Assembly (NCBI GenBank): GCA_002069975.1
Contig: MWCJ01000016.1
Location: forward strand, 1-52,238
Origin: Bacteroidetes bacterium ADurb.Bin217
Lineage (GTDB): Bacteria; Bacteroidota; Bacteroidia; Bacteroidales; UBA1715
Direction of reading: 5' to 3'
DNA: 52,238 nt
A program made the translations under genes and the position numbers. Below, in pieces: positions 1 to 9,832 of this stretch (the first letter of the stretch is position 1; every line of letters begins with the position of its first letter). The notes beneath the pieces were generated by a model. It did no database searches. It was not told where the DNA came from and saw nothing but the letters and a program-made list of their open reading frames with translations.

Positions 1-57
1 TTCATGTTTTTGTTTTTTAGAAAATACAAAATTAAGCAAGTTATCATTTATAATGCT

Positions 58-116
58 ACTTCCCCCTTCCTTTGCTTCGTTCCGCTGCGCTCCACTTCGC
101 AAAGGAAGGGGGAAGT
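58..116. repeat. Perfect 18-bp inverted repeat with 23-nt loop
   Basis: Arms 58-75 and 99-116 are exact reverse complements: a C/T-rich arm beginning ACTTCCCCC and its G/A-rich partner. The 23-nt loop contains a CGCTGCGC-like core. There is no clear T-tract directly after the stem, so a plain rho-independent terminator is not the best reading, although it could end transcription of a gene to the left. It may equally be a dispersed palindromic repeat. Confidence 0.6.
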
Positions 117-499
117 TTATCCATTAACAACGTGGTGAAACTTTACACATAATTCTATTTTAATATTCATTTTTTCATAGCACAAAGTTATTTAAATTAT
201 CAAAACTTTCAATAGTTACAAGTTTTTATAATTTATAGAGAAGCTCCTTACGGCACGGTATTACCCCCGATTATCCTGTTTTTCACGAGCTTATGCTCCT
301 AACTGAGCATTGGGTTACCAAAATCTTGAATTATATATAAATTGTCCGAGATTCATACTATCGCTCCTTCTATGTTGTAATCCAAATTTTTATCAACCTC
401 ACACAAAAAGTCAAACCACCACCTTGCCCTATTGGATGAGTGAATAATTCGAGACCTATAAGACTTTAAAACAAAATCTACATTCTTTCATTTTTTTCT

Positions 500-507
500 T
501 ATATTTG
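500..507 (+). promoter_or_regulatory. -7 promoter box of purU
   Basis: TATATTTG matches the Bacteroidota TAnnTTTG consensus and ends 23 bases before the purU ATG. No clear TTG -33 element is seen at the expected distance, so the assignment rests on the -7 box and position only. Confidence 0.5.
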
Positions 508-530
508 CTCGGTTTAAAAAAATACAATAT

Positions 531-1403
531 ATGAATACTCACAATAGTGCTAATACAGCTACCCTGCTTATTCACTGCAAAGACCAAAAAGGAATTGTAG
601 TTTCGGTTACCGAATTTATTCACAAAAACAACGGAAATATACTCTATCTCGACCAGCATGTCGACCATCAGGAGGCAGAATTTTTTATGCGTGTGCAATG
701 GGATTTAGATGGTTTTGCTATTCCGGTAGAAAAAATCGGTGATTATTTTACTACGCTTATTGGCGATAGATACAATATGAAATTCGAAATTCATCTTGCC
801 AAAAAAGTTCCGCGTATTGCAATATTTGTGTCGCATTTGCCTCATTGTATTTACGATATTTTGTCGCGTGTGCGGTCTGGTGAATGGAAGGTGGAAATAC
901 CGGTAATTGTGAGCAATCACGAAAAATTACGTCATGTTGCCGAAGAATTTGGTATACCATTTCATGTGTTTTCTATAACCGAAACAAACAAACGCGAGCA
1001 AGAAGAAGCAATTATAAAATTATTACAAGAACAAGAGGTTGATACAGTAATTTTAGCTCGCTATATGCAAATAATATCCGACTGGTTTATTTCGCAATAC
1101 CCCAATCAAATTATCAATATTCACCACTCGTTTTTACCTGCTTTTCCTGGAGCTCGTCCATACCACTCGGCATACGAACGTGGCGTAAAATTAATTGGAG
1201 CTACCAGCCACTACGTTACCCCCGAATTAGATGCCGGACCTATTATAGCACAGGGAGTTACCGAAGTTACTCATAAAGATACGGTAGAGAATATGAAACG
1301 GAAAGGTTTGGATTTGGAGAAAATAGTACTTTCTAAAGCTATTTGGTCGCATATTCAACATAAAACATTGGTGTATAATAATAAAACTATTGTGTTTGAA
1401 TAA
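531..1403 (+). CDS. purU: Formyltetrahydrofolate deformylase PurU
   Basis: This 290-residue cytoplasmic enzyme hydrolyses 10-formyltetrahydrofolate to tetrahydrofolate and formate, balancing one-carbon pools and feeding formate to purine synthesis. An N-terminal ACT-like regulatory domain covers about residues 10-80. A formyltransferase-fold domain covers about 95-270. The catalytic triad of the formyltransferase family is intact with family spacing: Asn196 and His198 in NIHHSFLPAF, and Asp234 in LDAGPI. The length is normal for PurU. The ATG at 531 follows a TAnnTTTG box at a sensible distance, so the gene probably has its own promoter. Phosphoribosylglycinamide formyltransferase (PurN) is the only close alternative, but it has no ACT domain. 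Confidence 0.95.
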   Translation: MNTHNSANTATLLIHCKDQKGIVVSVTEFIHKNNGNILYLDQHVDHQEAEFFMRVQWDLDGFAIPVEKIGDYFTTLIGDRYNMKFEIHLAKKVPRIAIFVSHLPHCIYDILSRVRSGEWKVEIPVIVSNHEKLRHVAEEFGIPFHVFSITETNKREQEEAIIKLLQEQEVDTVILARYMQIISDWFISQYPNQIINIHHSFLPAFPGARPYHSAYERGVKLIGATSHYVTPELDAGPIIAQGVTEVTHKDTVENMKRKGLDLEKIVLSKAIWSHIQHKTLVYNNKTIVFE

Positions 1404-1488
1404 GAAAGTCTGAAGGGGCTAAAAAGTCTGAAAAGAAAAAAATGATTATTGAATATCAACAATAAATAGTACAATCCAAAGTTTTTGA

Positions 1489-1496
1489 TATTTTTG
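1489..1496 (+). promoter_or_regulatory. -7 promoter box upstream of the DUF1599 gene
   Basis: TATTTTTG fits TAnnTTTG and ends 15 bases before the ATG at 1512. No good -33 element is present at 17-21 bases. It would drive the 1512-4201 cluster. Confidence 0.45.
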
Positions 1497-1511
1497 TAAA
1501 AAATAATAACA

Positions 1512-2060
1512 ATGGCTGATACAAAAGCTCAATTTGACGAAGTTAAAAAAATATGTCTCGACGTATTTGAAAAAAAATACGATGACTATGGTACGGCGTG
1601 GCGTATTATGCGTCCGGAATCGGTAACCGACCAAATATTTATAAAAGCCCAACGGATTAAAAGTATTGACGAAAAAGGTGTATCCAAAGTTGCCGAAGGT
1701 ATTGTGCCTGAATTTATTGCTATTATTAACTATGGTATCATTGGACTTATTCAGTTAGAATTGGATTCATCGGCACCTATAGAATTAGAAAAGACACACA
1801 CGCTTGCATTGTATTCAAAATACTACGAAGCTGCCAAAGAATTGATGACAAACAAAAATCATGATTATGGCGAAGCATGGCGTAGCATGCGTGTGAGTTC
1901 GTACACAGATTTAATTCTGATGAAAATTCATCGCACCAAACAAATAGAAGATAATAAAGGTGTAACCAAAATATCGGAAGGTGTAGATGCCAATTATTTT
2001 GATATGATAAATTACGCAATTTTTGCGTTAATCAAATTAGTAATTGAAAAATCAGAATAA
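1512..2060 (+). CDS. DUF1599 (Nmad1-type) two-repeat protein
   Basis: This 182-residue protein consists of two tandem copies of a module of about 65 residues. Each has the signature (Y/H)DYGxAWRxMR followed by a K-(A/I)-(Q/H)-R-x-K segment, a VSK/VTK(V/I)(A/S)EG stretch and a hydrophobic helix ending in LI(Q/K)L. The first copy begins near residue 18 and the second near residue 108. This is the DUF1599 family (nucleotide modification associated domain 1), common in Bacteroidota; its biochemical role is not established. There is no signal peptide. It starts the cluster DUF1599, DoxX-like, tpiA, an order I recall from Bacteroides genomes. Confidence 0.85.
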   Translation: MADTKAQFDEVKKICLDVFEKKYDDYGTAWRIMRPESVTDQIFIKAQRIKSIDEKGVSKVAEGIVPEFIAIINYGIIGLIQLELDSSAPIELEKTHTLALYSKYYEAAKELMTNKNHDYGEAWRSMRVSSYTDLILMKIHRTKQIEDNKGVTKISEGVDANYFDMINYAIFALIKLVIEKSE

Positions 2061-2073
2061 AATATTAAAAATT

Positions 2074-3429
2074 ATGAAAGAAAGAAAATGGTTTATTTAC
2101 GGAATTGGGCTGAGTGCTGTATTTGCTGCACTATATGCTACCACACAATTTTCTTCGTTCGAAGATGCTACGTGGACTAAATTATTTGTTCTTTTAACTA
2201 CAATTTTAGTGGGGTCGGTGGGGTTAAGCTTTATATTCAACACCAAACAATATGTATTGAATACCGCCCGTATTTTTAGTGGAATTTTATTTATTTTTTC
2301 GGGATTTGTAAAAGCGGTTGATCCACTTGGTTCGAAATATAAATTTATTGATTATTTCGAAGCGTGGAATATGAGTTTCCTCGATTCGTGGGCACTTACG
2401 TTTGGTATAATTTTAAGCACCATAGAATTTGTTGTTGGTCTTGCACTGTTATTTAAAATATACACAAAATACTCATCGCTACTGGGCTTGTTGTTTATGA
2501 TAGTGTTTACGCCCATAACTATGTATTTGGCATTTCAACAAAACATTACAGGAAAAGAATTGGTGCATGACTGTGGATGCTTTGGTGATGCTTTGGTTCT
2601 TACCAATTGGCAAACATTTATAAAGAATCTTATCATTTTAATACCTATTACCATTGTATTTTTGTATCGCAAGCGGGTCGAAGATGTTTTAAATCCATTA
2701 CGTTCTATGATTGTAACATCGGCATTCACTATTGCAGTGGTAGGACTATCGGCATATGCCTTACTCCACTTACCTCCTATTGATTTTCGTCCATATAAAA
2801 AAGGGACATTATTAGTTAACGGGGCATGTTCTGAAATAGCGGCTGATGAGAATTCCAAAACACTGATGTATGCCCAATTTAAAAACATGCAAACAGGCGA
2901 AAAGAAAGAATTTGAAATAACCGAAAGTTATCCCGATTACACATTGTGGCAATACGATACTACAGTTGCAATACGATACGAAAAAATTCAATTACAGCCA
3001 AAAACTGACAGTATTCAAAAGCCTAAACAACGAACATTTGTAGTAGATAATTTATTATTTTCGAAACAAGGCGAAGATTATACCTGCGAAATTATTGGCG
3101 ACACCTCATATGTATTTTTGGTGGTTCAGTACGATGTTGTTCATACCAATACAAAACCTCAAAAACAACTGAATGAATTATTTACGTGGGCTAATGAGCA
3201 AGGATATACATTCTATGCTGCAACTTCGAGTTTAAATGAACTTGTAGAAGATTACAAACAAAAACATGACGTGCAGTATACGTATCTCGATGCCGATGAT
3301 ATTCCATTAAAAACAATAGTTCGTGCAAATCCGGGATTAGTTTTATTAAAAAATGGGGTAGTTATAGACAATTGGCATGGAAACGATATTCCAAGTATAG
3401 AAGAATTTAAGAAAGTACTTATTAAATAA
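2074..3429 (+). CDS. DoxX/MauE-like membrane protein with periplasmic C-terminal domain
   Basis: About 451 residues. The start is placed at the ATG at 2074; an in-frame TTG at 2044 would overlap the previous gene and is unlikely. The first 200 residues hold about six hydrophobic segments of the DoxX/MauE type. A CGCFGDAL motif near residue 170 is typical of that family and suggests a thiol or redox role. The C-terminal half is soluble and probably periplasmic; its end (NPGLVLLKNGVVIDNW) looks thioredoxin-like but has no CxxC. It lies 13 bases after the DUF1599 gene and 22 bases before tpiA, so it is probably co-transcribed. Substrate is unknown. Confidence 0.75.
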   Translation: MKERKWFIYGIGLSAVFAALYATTQFSSFEDATWTKLFVLLTTILVGSVGLSFIFNTKQYVLNTARIFSGILFIFSGFVKAVDPLGSKYKFIDYFEAWNMSFLDSWALTFGIILSTIEFVVGLALLFKIYTKYSSLLGLLFMIVFTPITMYLAFQQNITGKELVHDCGCFGDALVLTNWQTFIKNLIILIPITIVFLYRKRVEDVLNPLRSMIVTSAFTIAVVGLSAYALLHLPPIDFRPYKKGTLLVNGACSEIAADENSKTLMYAQFKNMQTGEKKEFEITESYPDYTLWQYDTTVAIRYEKIQLQPKTDSIQKPKQRTFVVDNLLFSKQGEDYTCEIIGDTSYVFLVVQYDVVHTNTKPQKQLNELFTWANEQGYTFYAATSSLNELVEDYKQKHDVQYTYLDADDIPLKTIVRANPGLVLLKNGVVIDNWHGNDIPSIEEFKKVLIK

Positions 3430-3451
3430 ATATATTAAAAATTAAATACAA

Positions 3452-4201
3452 ATGAGAAAAAAAGTAGTAGCGGGCAACTGGAAATGTAATACAACAGTAG
3501 CCGAAGGTGTAGCGTTAGCAAAAGAAGTAAATGATATTGTAACAGCTACCGATGTGGTAGTAGTATTGGGAACACCATTTACTCATATAACAGAAGTTGT
3601 AAAAACTATTACAAACAAATCAATATCGGTAGCAGCTCAAAACTGTGCAGCCGAAGCAAAAGGTGCATTTACCGGCGAAGTTTCTGCAGCTATGGTTCAG
3701 TCTACCGGTGCTAAATATGTAATTTTAGGTCACAGCGAACGTCGTGAGTACTATGGCGAAACAAGCGAAATTTTAAACAAAAAAGTAGCTTTAGCTTTAG
3801 CTAACGGCTTAACACCAATATATTGTTGTGGCGAAGCATTACCTATTCGTGAGTCTGGAAAACAAAATGAATTTGTAATCAACCAATTGCAAGAAACAGT
3901 ATTTACTCTTTCACCCGAAGATTTCAAAAAAATAATTATAGCATACGAACCAATATGGGCTATAGGTACCGGTGTAACTGCTACAACACAACAAGCACAA
4001 GATATGCACAAAGCATTACGCGATGCTATTGCAACTAAATTCGGTAACGATATTGCACAAGAAACTTCTATTCTTTACGGAGGAAGCTGTAATGCATCGA
4101 ATGCAAAAGAATTATTTGCAAGCCCCGATGTTGATGGTGGTTTAATTGGTGGTGCTTCGTTAAAAGCTGCTGATTTCAACACTATTATTATGTCATACTA
4201 A
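3452..4201 (+). CDS. tpiA: Triosephosphate isomerase
   Basis: This 249-residue cytoplasmic enzyme interconverts dihydroxyacetone phosphate and glyceraldehyde 3-phosphate. All diagnostic residues are present: Asn9 and Lys11 in GNWKCN, His94 in GHSERR, Glu166 in [11 protein letters not shown], the phosphate-binding GGS near residue 209, and the closing GGLIGGASL. The length is normal for a single-domain TIM barrel. Last gene of the DUF1599/DoxX/tpiA cluster, closed by the strong terminator at 4221-4257. Confidence 0.98.
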   Translation: MRKKVVAGNWKCNTTVAEGVALAKEVNDIVTATDVVVVLGTPFTHITEVVKTITNKSISVAAQNCAAEAKGAFTGEVSAAMVQSTGAKYVILGHSERREYYGETSEILNKKVALALANGLTPIYCCGEALPIRESGKQNEFVINQLQETVFTLSPEDFKKIIIAYEPIWAIGTGVTATTQQAQDMHKALRDAIATKFGNDIAQETSILYGGSCNASNAKELFASPDVDGGLIGGASLKAADFNTIIMSY

Positions 4202-4220
4202 TTATTGAATATTATATTCA

Positions 4221-4257
4221 AAGCCTCTGTAGCTTGTACTACAGAGGCTTTTTTTTT
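4221..4257 (+). terminator. Rho-independent terminator after tpiA
   Basis: A perfect 12-bp stem (4221-4232 with 4239-4250) has a 6-nt loop and runs into a nine-base T tract. It lies between the tpiA stop and the prmA ATG, so prmA either has its own weak promoter at 4258-4264 or depends on readthrough. Confidence 0.9.
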
Positions 4258-4264
4258 ACAACAT

Positions 4265-5104
4265 ATGGACTATTTGGAATTACACATTGATTTGCAAGGT
4301 AAACAAGCCTTTGCCGATGATATTATTACCGCACAACTTGCCGACATTGGGTTCGAAAGTTTTACCTGCGACGACCGACAATATAAAGCCTACATACAAA
4401 CTGCACTGTTTGACAAAATACTTGTAGAAAGTACAATAAAAGAAATAGAAATTCATTTAGGTACATTGCCATACAGTATTAAATCTATTGAAACGGTAAA
4501 TTGGAATGCACAATGGGAATCGCAATTTGAACCGGTAAAGGTAGATTCAAAAATCATAATACGTGCACCGTTTCACCTTATAGATACTGCACCATTTACA
4601 TATGATATTATTATCGAACCCAAAATGTCGTTTGGTACCGGGCATCACGAAACTACCTATTTGGTATTGAAAAATATGTTATCGTTAAATTTTGCCAATA
4701 AACGCGTGGCAGACTGTGGATGTGGCACCGGAGTACTTGGAATTGCAGCTTCACTCATGGGAGCATCGGAGGTATTTGCATTCGATTATGACCCTATTTG
4801 TTATGAAAACACAATTGAAAATATTGAAAAAAATGCAATAACAAATATGAAAGCAGAAACAGGGGTAGTTTCAATTATTGAAGGAAAAGAGTTTGATATA
4901 CTTTTAGCAAATATTAATCGTAATATACTTGTACAAAATATGCATTTTTTTTCACAAGCCCTAAGCAACGGTGGATATTTGATTGTAAGCGGTTTTTACC
5001 AAAAAGATATGCCAATTGTTGAAAAACAAGCTTTGCAGAATCATTTAAAATTCGTATCTTTCAACGCTAAAAATAATTGGGTATCTGTAGTATTTTGCAA
5101 ATAG
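4265..5104 (+). CDS. prmA: Ribosomal protein L11 methyltransferase PrmA
   Basis: This 279-residue enzyme transfers methyl groups from S-adenosylmethionine to ribosomal protein L11. The start is the ATG at 4265; an in-frame TTG at 4205 would place the tpiA terminator inside the coding region. An N-terminal alpha/beta recognition domain is followed by a class I methyltransferase fold. That fold shows FGTGHHETT, the SAM loop DCGCGTGVLGIAA, the acidic FDYDP, and the LANINRNIL motif characteristic of PrmA. Length fits the shorter Bacteroidota form. It lies 33 bases before the large secreted protein on the same strand. Confidence 0.92.
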   Translation: MDYLELHIDLQGKQAFADDIITAQLADIGFESFTCDDRQYKAYIQTALFDKILVESTIKEIEIHLGTLPYSIKSIETVNWNAQWESQFEPVKVDSKIIIRAPFHLIDTAPFTYDIIIEPKMSFGTGHHETTYLVLKNMLSLNFANKRVADCGCGTGVLGIAASLMGASEVFAFDYDPICYENTIENIEKNAITNMKAETGVVSIIEGKEFDILLANINRNILVQNMHFFSQALSNGGYLIVSGFYQKDMPIVEKQALQNHLKFVSFNAKNNWVSVVFCK

Positions 5105-5137
5105 CTCATAAAAAGTAAATTTTTAAACATTTATGTT

Positions 5138-8100
5138 ATGAATCGATTTTTGAAAACAGTATTTATTATTCTAAGTGTTTTGATGGTAAACATGTCGTAT
5201 GGTCAAGCTATCAAACAATTTTCTGACAATGACGAAGAGTTTTTTACACAACTCAAAACATTTTTCGAAGGCTCGGCAAGGAGTGACGAACTTTTAGCAT
5301 TTCATAAAGATTTTAAAAAATATTGGGATTCAGGTGCAATACCCGATGATGAAAAAAAACGAATTATTCAACGGTCGAATATGTTGCTTAAAAAATTCGG
5401 TAAACCCTACCCTAATTTTTTAAATTACTATAGTGTAATACAACTATTCTTTAAAGCAAAACACCCTACCGATAGCTATCACGCATGGGACGATGCCTTT
5501 GCATATCTTATTCAAAATAAGAGTTTATCGGCTTCCGATAGATTTGTAGTATCTGCAATTGAATTATTTCAAAACAATGCATTGTCAATTCAATCATCCG
5601 TATCATGGAAAATATTAAAAATGCAATCGTTTACGTATTCGTTTACAAATAACGTATGTAAAGTTACTATGCCCCCCTCTGATTTGTTATGCGAATCTGC
5701 CAAAAACGAGATGATTATATATCAAGCTGAAGGATATTATTTACCATTTGATAATGTTTTTGTTGGAACCAAAGGTAAAGTAGCTTGGGAACGTTCCGGT
5801 TTTAATTACGAAGACGTATATGCCGATTTACAAAAATTCAAACTCGATTTAACAAAAAACTCATACTCTGCCGATTCTGTATGGTTTTTAAATAATAACT
5901 ACTATGAACAAAAAATTCTTGGTAAAATTGAAGACAAGGTAATTGTGGTTCGCGACGTAGAACAAGTAAATTATCCGAAATTTCAATCGTATCAAAATAT
6001 ATTTGTGTTAGAAAATGTGTATCCTGGCATTACCTATCGCGGTGGATTTACCATGAGTGGGTCACAGTTTATTGGTTCGGGTACTATTAAAGAACCGGCT
6101 ACACTTACATTTCAAAAAGACAATAACAGAACGGTATATACCCAAGCCCTTAATTATATTTTCCGTAACGACCGTATTGTAAGTAGAAACTGTGCGGTGA
6201 GTATTTATATTCAAAAAGACTCTATTTATCACCCGGGATTAATGTTCCGCTACGATGTTCCAACGCGTCAAGTAACGCTGATACGTAACAACGATAGCGA
6301 AAACTTGTCGCGAACTCCATACTTTAACACCTATCATATGATAGATATGGATGTACAACAGTTGACATGGAAAATCGATAATCCTACAATGATTATGAGT
6401 GGATTGGAAGGTACAACTGTAAATAAAGCTAGTTTTGAATCGTCGAATTACTTCCGCGAGGCTCGCTATATGGAAATTGGTTTATACGACAGAACACATC
6501 CGCTTATAGCATTGCGTAATATGGCAAAAGAAAAAAAATCTGAAACATTTACGGTAGGTGATTTTGCTAAATATCTAAAAATACCGGAATCAGACACACG
6601 CCACTTATGTCTTGACCTCTCATTTAAGGGTTTGATAGCATACGACCGCGAAGAACAATTAATAACGGTAAAACCTCGTGTATATGAATATTTAAATGCC
6701 CGTGTAGGTAAAATCGACTACGACGTTATTCGATTCAACTCCGAGCATGATATTAAAGGATTACATAATGCGAAACTTGACCTTAACACGTTTGAACTTG
6801 ACCTTGTAGGGGTATCGAGAGTTCAGGTGAGTGACTCGCAAAATGTGATTTTCTATCCTCGCGGTAGTCAGTTAACCATGTCTAAAAACAGGAATTTCCG
6901 TTTCGACGGTGTTATTGATGCGGGTCTTTTTACATACTATGGACGTGGATTTGACTTTAATTACGAGCAGTTTAAAATAAACCTTAAAAATGTTGACTCA
7001 TTGAAAATTAAGGTAGAGGCGTTTAAAGCAAATCAATACGGTGTAAAAGATTTAGTTGAAATAAAAAATGCAATTGAATATATTACCGGTGAAATTATGA
7101 TTGATGCTCCTAATAATAAATCCAGTATCAAGAATTATCCACAATATCCTATATTCGACAGTAAACAGCCTTCGTATGTATTTTACGACTACCCTGCTAT
7201 TTATAAAGGTGTATACGACCGTAAAAAATTCTATTTCAAAGTCGACCCCTTTGTTATCGATAGTCTTAACAGTTTTTCTACCAAAGGTTTATTCTTTGCC
7301 GGAGAATTTTTTAGTGCCGATATATTTGTACCAATGCGTGAAAAAATTGTAGTACAAGAAGACTATTCATTTGGGTTTATCCGAACTACCGGTGCCGGCG
7401 GATATCCTATTTATAAAGGGAAAGGTAAGTTTACCGATACTATCAATTTAAGTTTTAATGGATTAGTGGGATACGGTAAAATTAATTATTTAAATTCCGA
7501 AGCTGTTTCGAAAAAAGGATTTACATTCTTCCCCGACTCTACCAATGGTATAGCCGATAAATATTCTATTAAAAAACAAAATATTTCTCAAGGCGCTGAA
7601 TATCCCGATGTAAATGGTGAAAATATTGACGTGCATTGGGAACCTTATAAAAATCGTTGGGTTTCAAAAGAAACAGGAAAAGCATTTAAAATGTATGGAG
7701 ACAGCACATACTTATCAGGAGGGTTAATATTTACCCCCAAAGGTTTAGGTGGTTGGGGTAAATATACATTCAGTGAAGCTCAAATTACATCAAATTCATT
7801 TACATTTAAAGAAAAAGAAGTACTTGCCGATACCTCAAATTTTGATTTATTATCAAAAGAAGGATTAAATGAATTAGCATTTAAAACACAAAATGTAGCA
7901 ACTAAAGTAGATTTTGAAAAGAAAAAAGCAAGCTTTAAAGCAAACGATGATTTAACTATAGTTCAGTTCCCTCGAAATCAATATATCTGTTATCTTAATC
8001 AATTTACCTGGGACATGGTAACCAAACAAATTGAATTAGGTAACCCCGAAGCATTATCTAAAGAAGGAACTGCACCAGGATTACATTTTTATTCGGTACA

Positions 8101-9748
8101 TCCTCGTCAAGATACACTAAATTTTAAATCTACATATGCTAAATATGACCTTAATAAATATATAATTGATGCATATCAAGTACCTCATATTGATGTTGCC
8201 GATTCGCGTATATTACCTCATAAAGACAGTATAATTCGTATTCGCGAAGAAGCTAAAATGCGTACAATAAACAATGCTGCAATGTATGCAAATCGTGATA
8301 ATAAATATCATTATATATATGGTGCTACATTTAATGTTAATGGAAAACTCGACTTTACAGGTAATGGTTCTATAGATTATATCGACGAAAACAAAGACAA
8401 ACAAACCTTATTGCTTACATATATTGGTGTAGATTCGGTATTTAGAACATTTGGTACCGGAAAAATTGCCGAACCCGATAATTTCAAATTATCGCCCGTA
8501 TATAGTTATTATGGTGATTTTAGGGTAAATGCATGGCGAAAAGATTTAACATTTATTGGAAATGTTTTAATTGCAAACGAGTGTAATTTAAACAAACCGT
8601 TATGGTTCAAATTTAGAAGCGAAATAGACCCGAACGAAATATTTATTCCTATTGGCTACTATCCTGTTGATAGAAATAATGACACTATAGGTTCTTCTAT
8701 ATATGTAACTCAAAATCCTGCAGGTATTTATACAGCATTTTTATCGCCTCAAAAATTAGAAGATGATACAAAAATTGTTGAAGCTCAAGGTTTTTTACAT
8801 TACGACAAAAAATCGCGACGATATAAAATTGGAACAAGAGAAAAAATATTGAACGAAGAAGTTCAAGGAGATTTAATATCGTATCATCGCGAATTCTGTA
8901 ACACGTATGGCGAAGGTAAACTTAATTTAGGTTTAGATTTAGGACAAGTTAAAGAAGCTTCATATGGTAGTGTTTCACACAATATTAATTCTAATCGTGT
9001 CACCTTAGAAACAGTATCATATATCGACTTTTTCTTTGACCAAGGAATTCTTAATGCTATTACCGACACTCTTACAAAACGTCCGGGAGTACCAGGTGTA
9101 GACCGAACCCGAAGTGCCTTTAAAAAAGGTATAACAGAATTGCTCGGAAACGAACAAGCGAAAGTAGTATTAGATGAAATTCAGTTATACGGCGAAGTGC
9201 GTAAAATGCCAAAAGAACTTACTCATACTTTTACATTCTCATATCTTGATTTAGTTTGGGATACAGTAGCATCGTCATATCGTTCGGTAGGACAAATAGG
9301 TATTCACAGTATTAATGGTGTACCGGTTAACAAAATGGTTACAGGATATTATGAATATGCAAAATTATATACAGGCGATATGTTTACGTTCTACTTCCAA
9401 CTTGATGATAGCAAATGGTTTTTCTTCCACTATAATAAAGAAGAAATGCAGTTTATATCGTCAGAAGCTGGTATGAATTTAGCGTTAGAAGCAATTAAAG
9501 AGCCTAAACGAGCAATGTCGGTAAGTCGTAACGAAGCACAATATAAATATCGCTTATCGTCTATTGCATTCAAAAATGTATTCGTAGAACGGTTTACTAC
9601 AGGTGGTGGATATACCAATATTCGTCCACAATTACCTCAAACTCCAACTGATGAAACAAAACCTGCAGATGACACGAAACCTGCAGATGAGGCAAAACCG
9701 GAACCTGAAAACAAAAAAGATGCTGATGACGAGTATGAAGATGAATAA
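5138..9748 (+). CDS. Very large secreted protein of unknown function
   Basis: 1536 residues with an N-terminal signal peptide (hydrophobic FIILSVLMVNMSYG followed by Q) and no internal membrane spans. Most of the body, from about residue 270 to 1450, is rich in short alternating hydrophobic/polar stretches with aromatic and glycine turns, suggesting extended beta structure. The last 35 residues are an acidic, proline-rich tail of near-repeats of the type DETKPADDTKPADEAKP. There is no T9SS sorting domain, lipobox or catalytic motif that I recognise. It sits directly behind prmA and ends at a strong terminator. The coding region is intact over 4.6 kb, so it is clearly under selection. An envelope location is inferred; function is unknown. 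Confidence 0.8.
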   Translation: MNRFLKTVFIILSVLMVNMSYGQAIKQFSDNDEEFFTQLKTFFEGSARSDELLAFHKDFKKYWDSGAIPDDEKKRIIQRSNMLLKKFGKPYPNFLNYYSVIQLFFKAKHPTDSYHAWDDAFAYLIQNKSLSASDRFVVSAIELFQNNALSIQSSVSWKILKMQSFTYSFTNNVCKVTMPPSDLLCESAKNEMIIYQAEGYYLPFDNVFVGTKGKVAWERSGFNYEDVYADLQKFKLDLTKNSYSADSVWFLNNNYYEQKILGKIEDKVIVVRDVEQVNYPKFQSYQNIFVLENVYPGITYRGGFTMSGSQFIGSGTIKEPATLTFQKDNNRTVYTQALNYIFRNDRIVSRNCAVSIYIQKDSIYHPGLMFRYDVPTRQVTLIRNNDSENLSRTPYFNTYHMIDMDVQQLTWKIDNPTMIMSGLEGTTVNKASFESSNYFREARYMEIGLYDRTHPLIALRNMAKEKKSETFTVGDFAKYLKIPESDTRHLCLDLSFKGLIAYDREEQLITVKPRVYEYLNARVGKIDYDVIRFNSEHDIKGLHNAKLDLNTFELDLVGVSRVQVSDSQNVIFYPRGSQLTMSKNRNFRFDGVIDAGLFTYYGRGFDFNYEQFKINLKNVDSLKIKVEAFKANQYGVKDLVEIKNAIEYITGEIMIDAPNNKSSIKNYPQYPIFDSKQPSYVFYDYPAIYKGVYDRKKFYFKVDPFVIDSLNSFSTKGLFFAGEFFSADIFVPMREKIVVQEDYSFGFIRTTGAGGYPIYKGKGKFTDTINLSFNGLVGYGKINYLNSEAVSKKGFTFFPDSTNGIADKYSIKKQNISQGAEYPDVNGENIDVHWEPYKNRWVSKETGKAFKMYGDSTYLSGGLIFTPKGLGGWGKYTFSEAQITSNSFTFKEKEVLADTSNFDLLSKEGLNELAFKTQNVATKVDFEKKKASFKANDDLTIVQFPRNQYICYLNQFTWDMVTKQIELGNPEALSKEGTAPGLHFYSVHPRQDTLNFKSTYAKYDLNKYIIDAYQVPHIDVADSRILPHKDSIIRIREEAKMRTINNAAMYANRDNKYHYIYGATFNVNGKLDFTGNGSIDYIDENKDKQTLLLTYIGVDSVFRTFGTGKIAEPDNFKLSPVYSYYGDFRVNAWRKDLTFIGNVLIANECNLNKPLWFKFRSEIDPNEIFIPIGYYPVDRNNDTIGSSIYVTQNPAGIYTAFLSPQKLEDDTKIVEAQGFLHYDKKSRRYKIGTREKILNEEVQGDLISYHREFCNTYGEGKLNLGLDLGQVKEASYGSVSHNINSNRVTLETVSYIDFFFDQGILNAITDTLTKRPGVPGVDRTRSAFKKGITELLGNEQAKVVLDEIQLYGEVRKMPKELTHTFTFSYLDLVWDTVASSYRSVGQIGIHSINGVPVNKMVTGYYEYAKLYTGDMFTFYFQLDDSKWFFFHYNKEEMQFISSEAGMNLALEAIKEPKRAMSVSRNEAQYKYRLSSIAFKNVFVERFTTGGGYTNIRPQLPQTPTDETKPADDTKPADEAKPEPENKKDADDEYEDE

Positions 9749-9771
9749 TATCTATTAATTATATTTCTATT

Positions 9772-9804
9772 AAGGAGTTACACATAAGTGTAACTCCTTT
9801 TTTT
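9772..9804 (+). terminator. Rho-independent terminator after the 1536-residue gene
   Basis: A perfect 12-bp stem (9772-9783 with 9788-9799) has a 4-nt ATAA loop and ends in a run of T. Confidence 0.9.
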
Positions 9805-9832
9805 ATAACGTTTTTACATAATTACAATACAT

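Larger units (their letters stand above)
1..530. other. Intergenic region, no gene recognised
   Basis: No convincing coding sequence was found on either strand; the only small frames are shadows or a few codons long. Two things are visible. A perfect 18-bp inverted repeat lies at 58-75 and 99-116. A Bacteroidota-type -7 box at 500-507 serves purU. The stretch 240-460 is slightly less AT-rich but resembles no family I can name. It may hold remnants of a decayed gene, which I cannot show. Confidence 0.5.

Noticed and set aside
2044..2073. TTG start for the DoxX-like gene
   Set aside because: It overlaps the preceding gene; the ATG at 2074 gives the family-like N-terminus.
4205..4264. TTG start for prmA
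   Set aside because: It would place the strong tpiA terminator inside the coding sequence; the ATG at 4265 fits family length.
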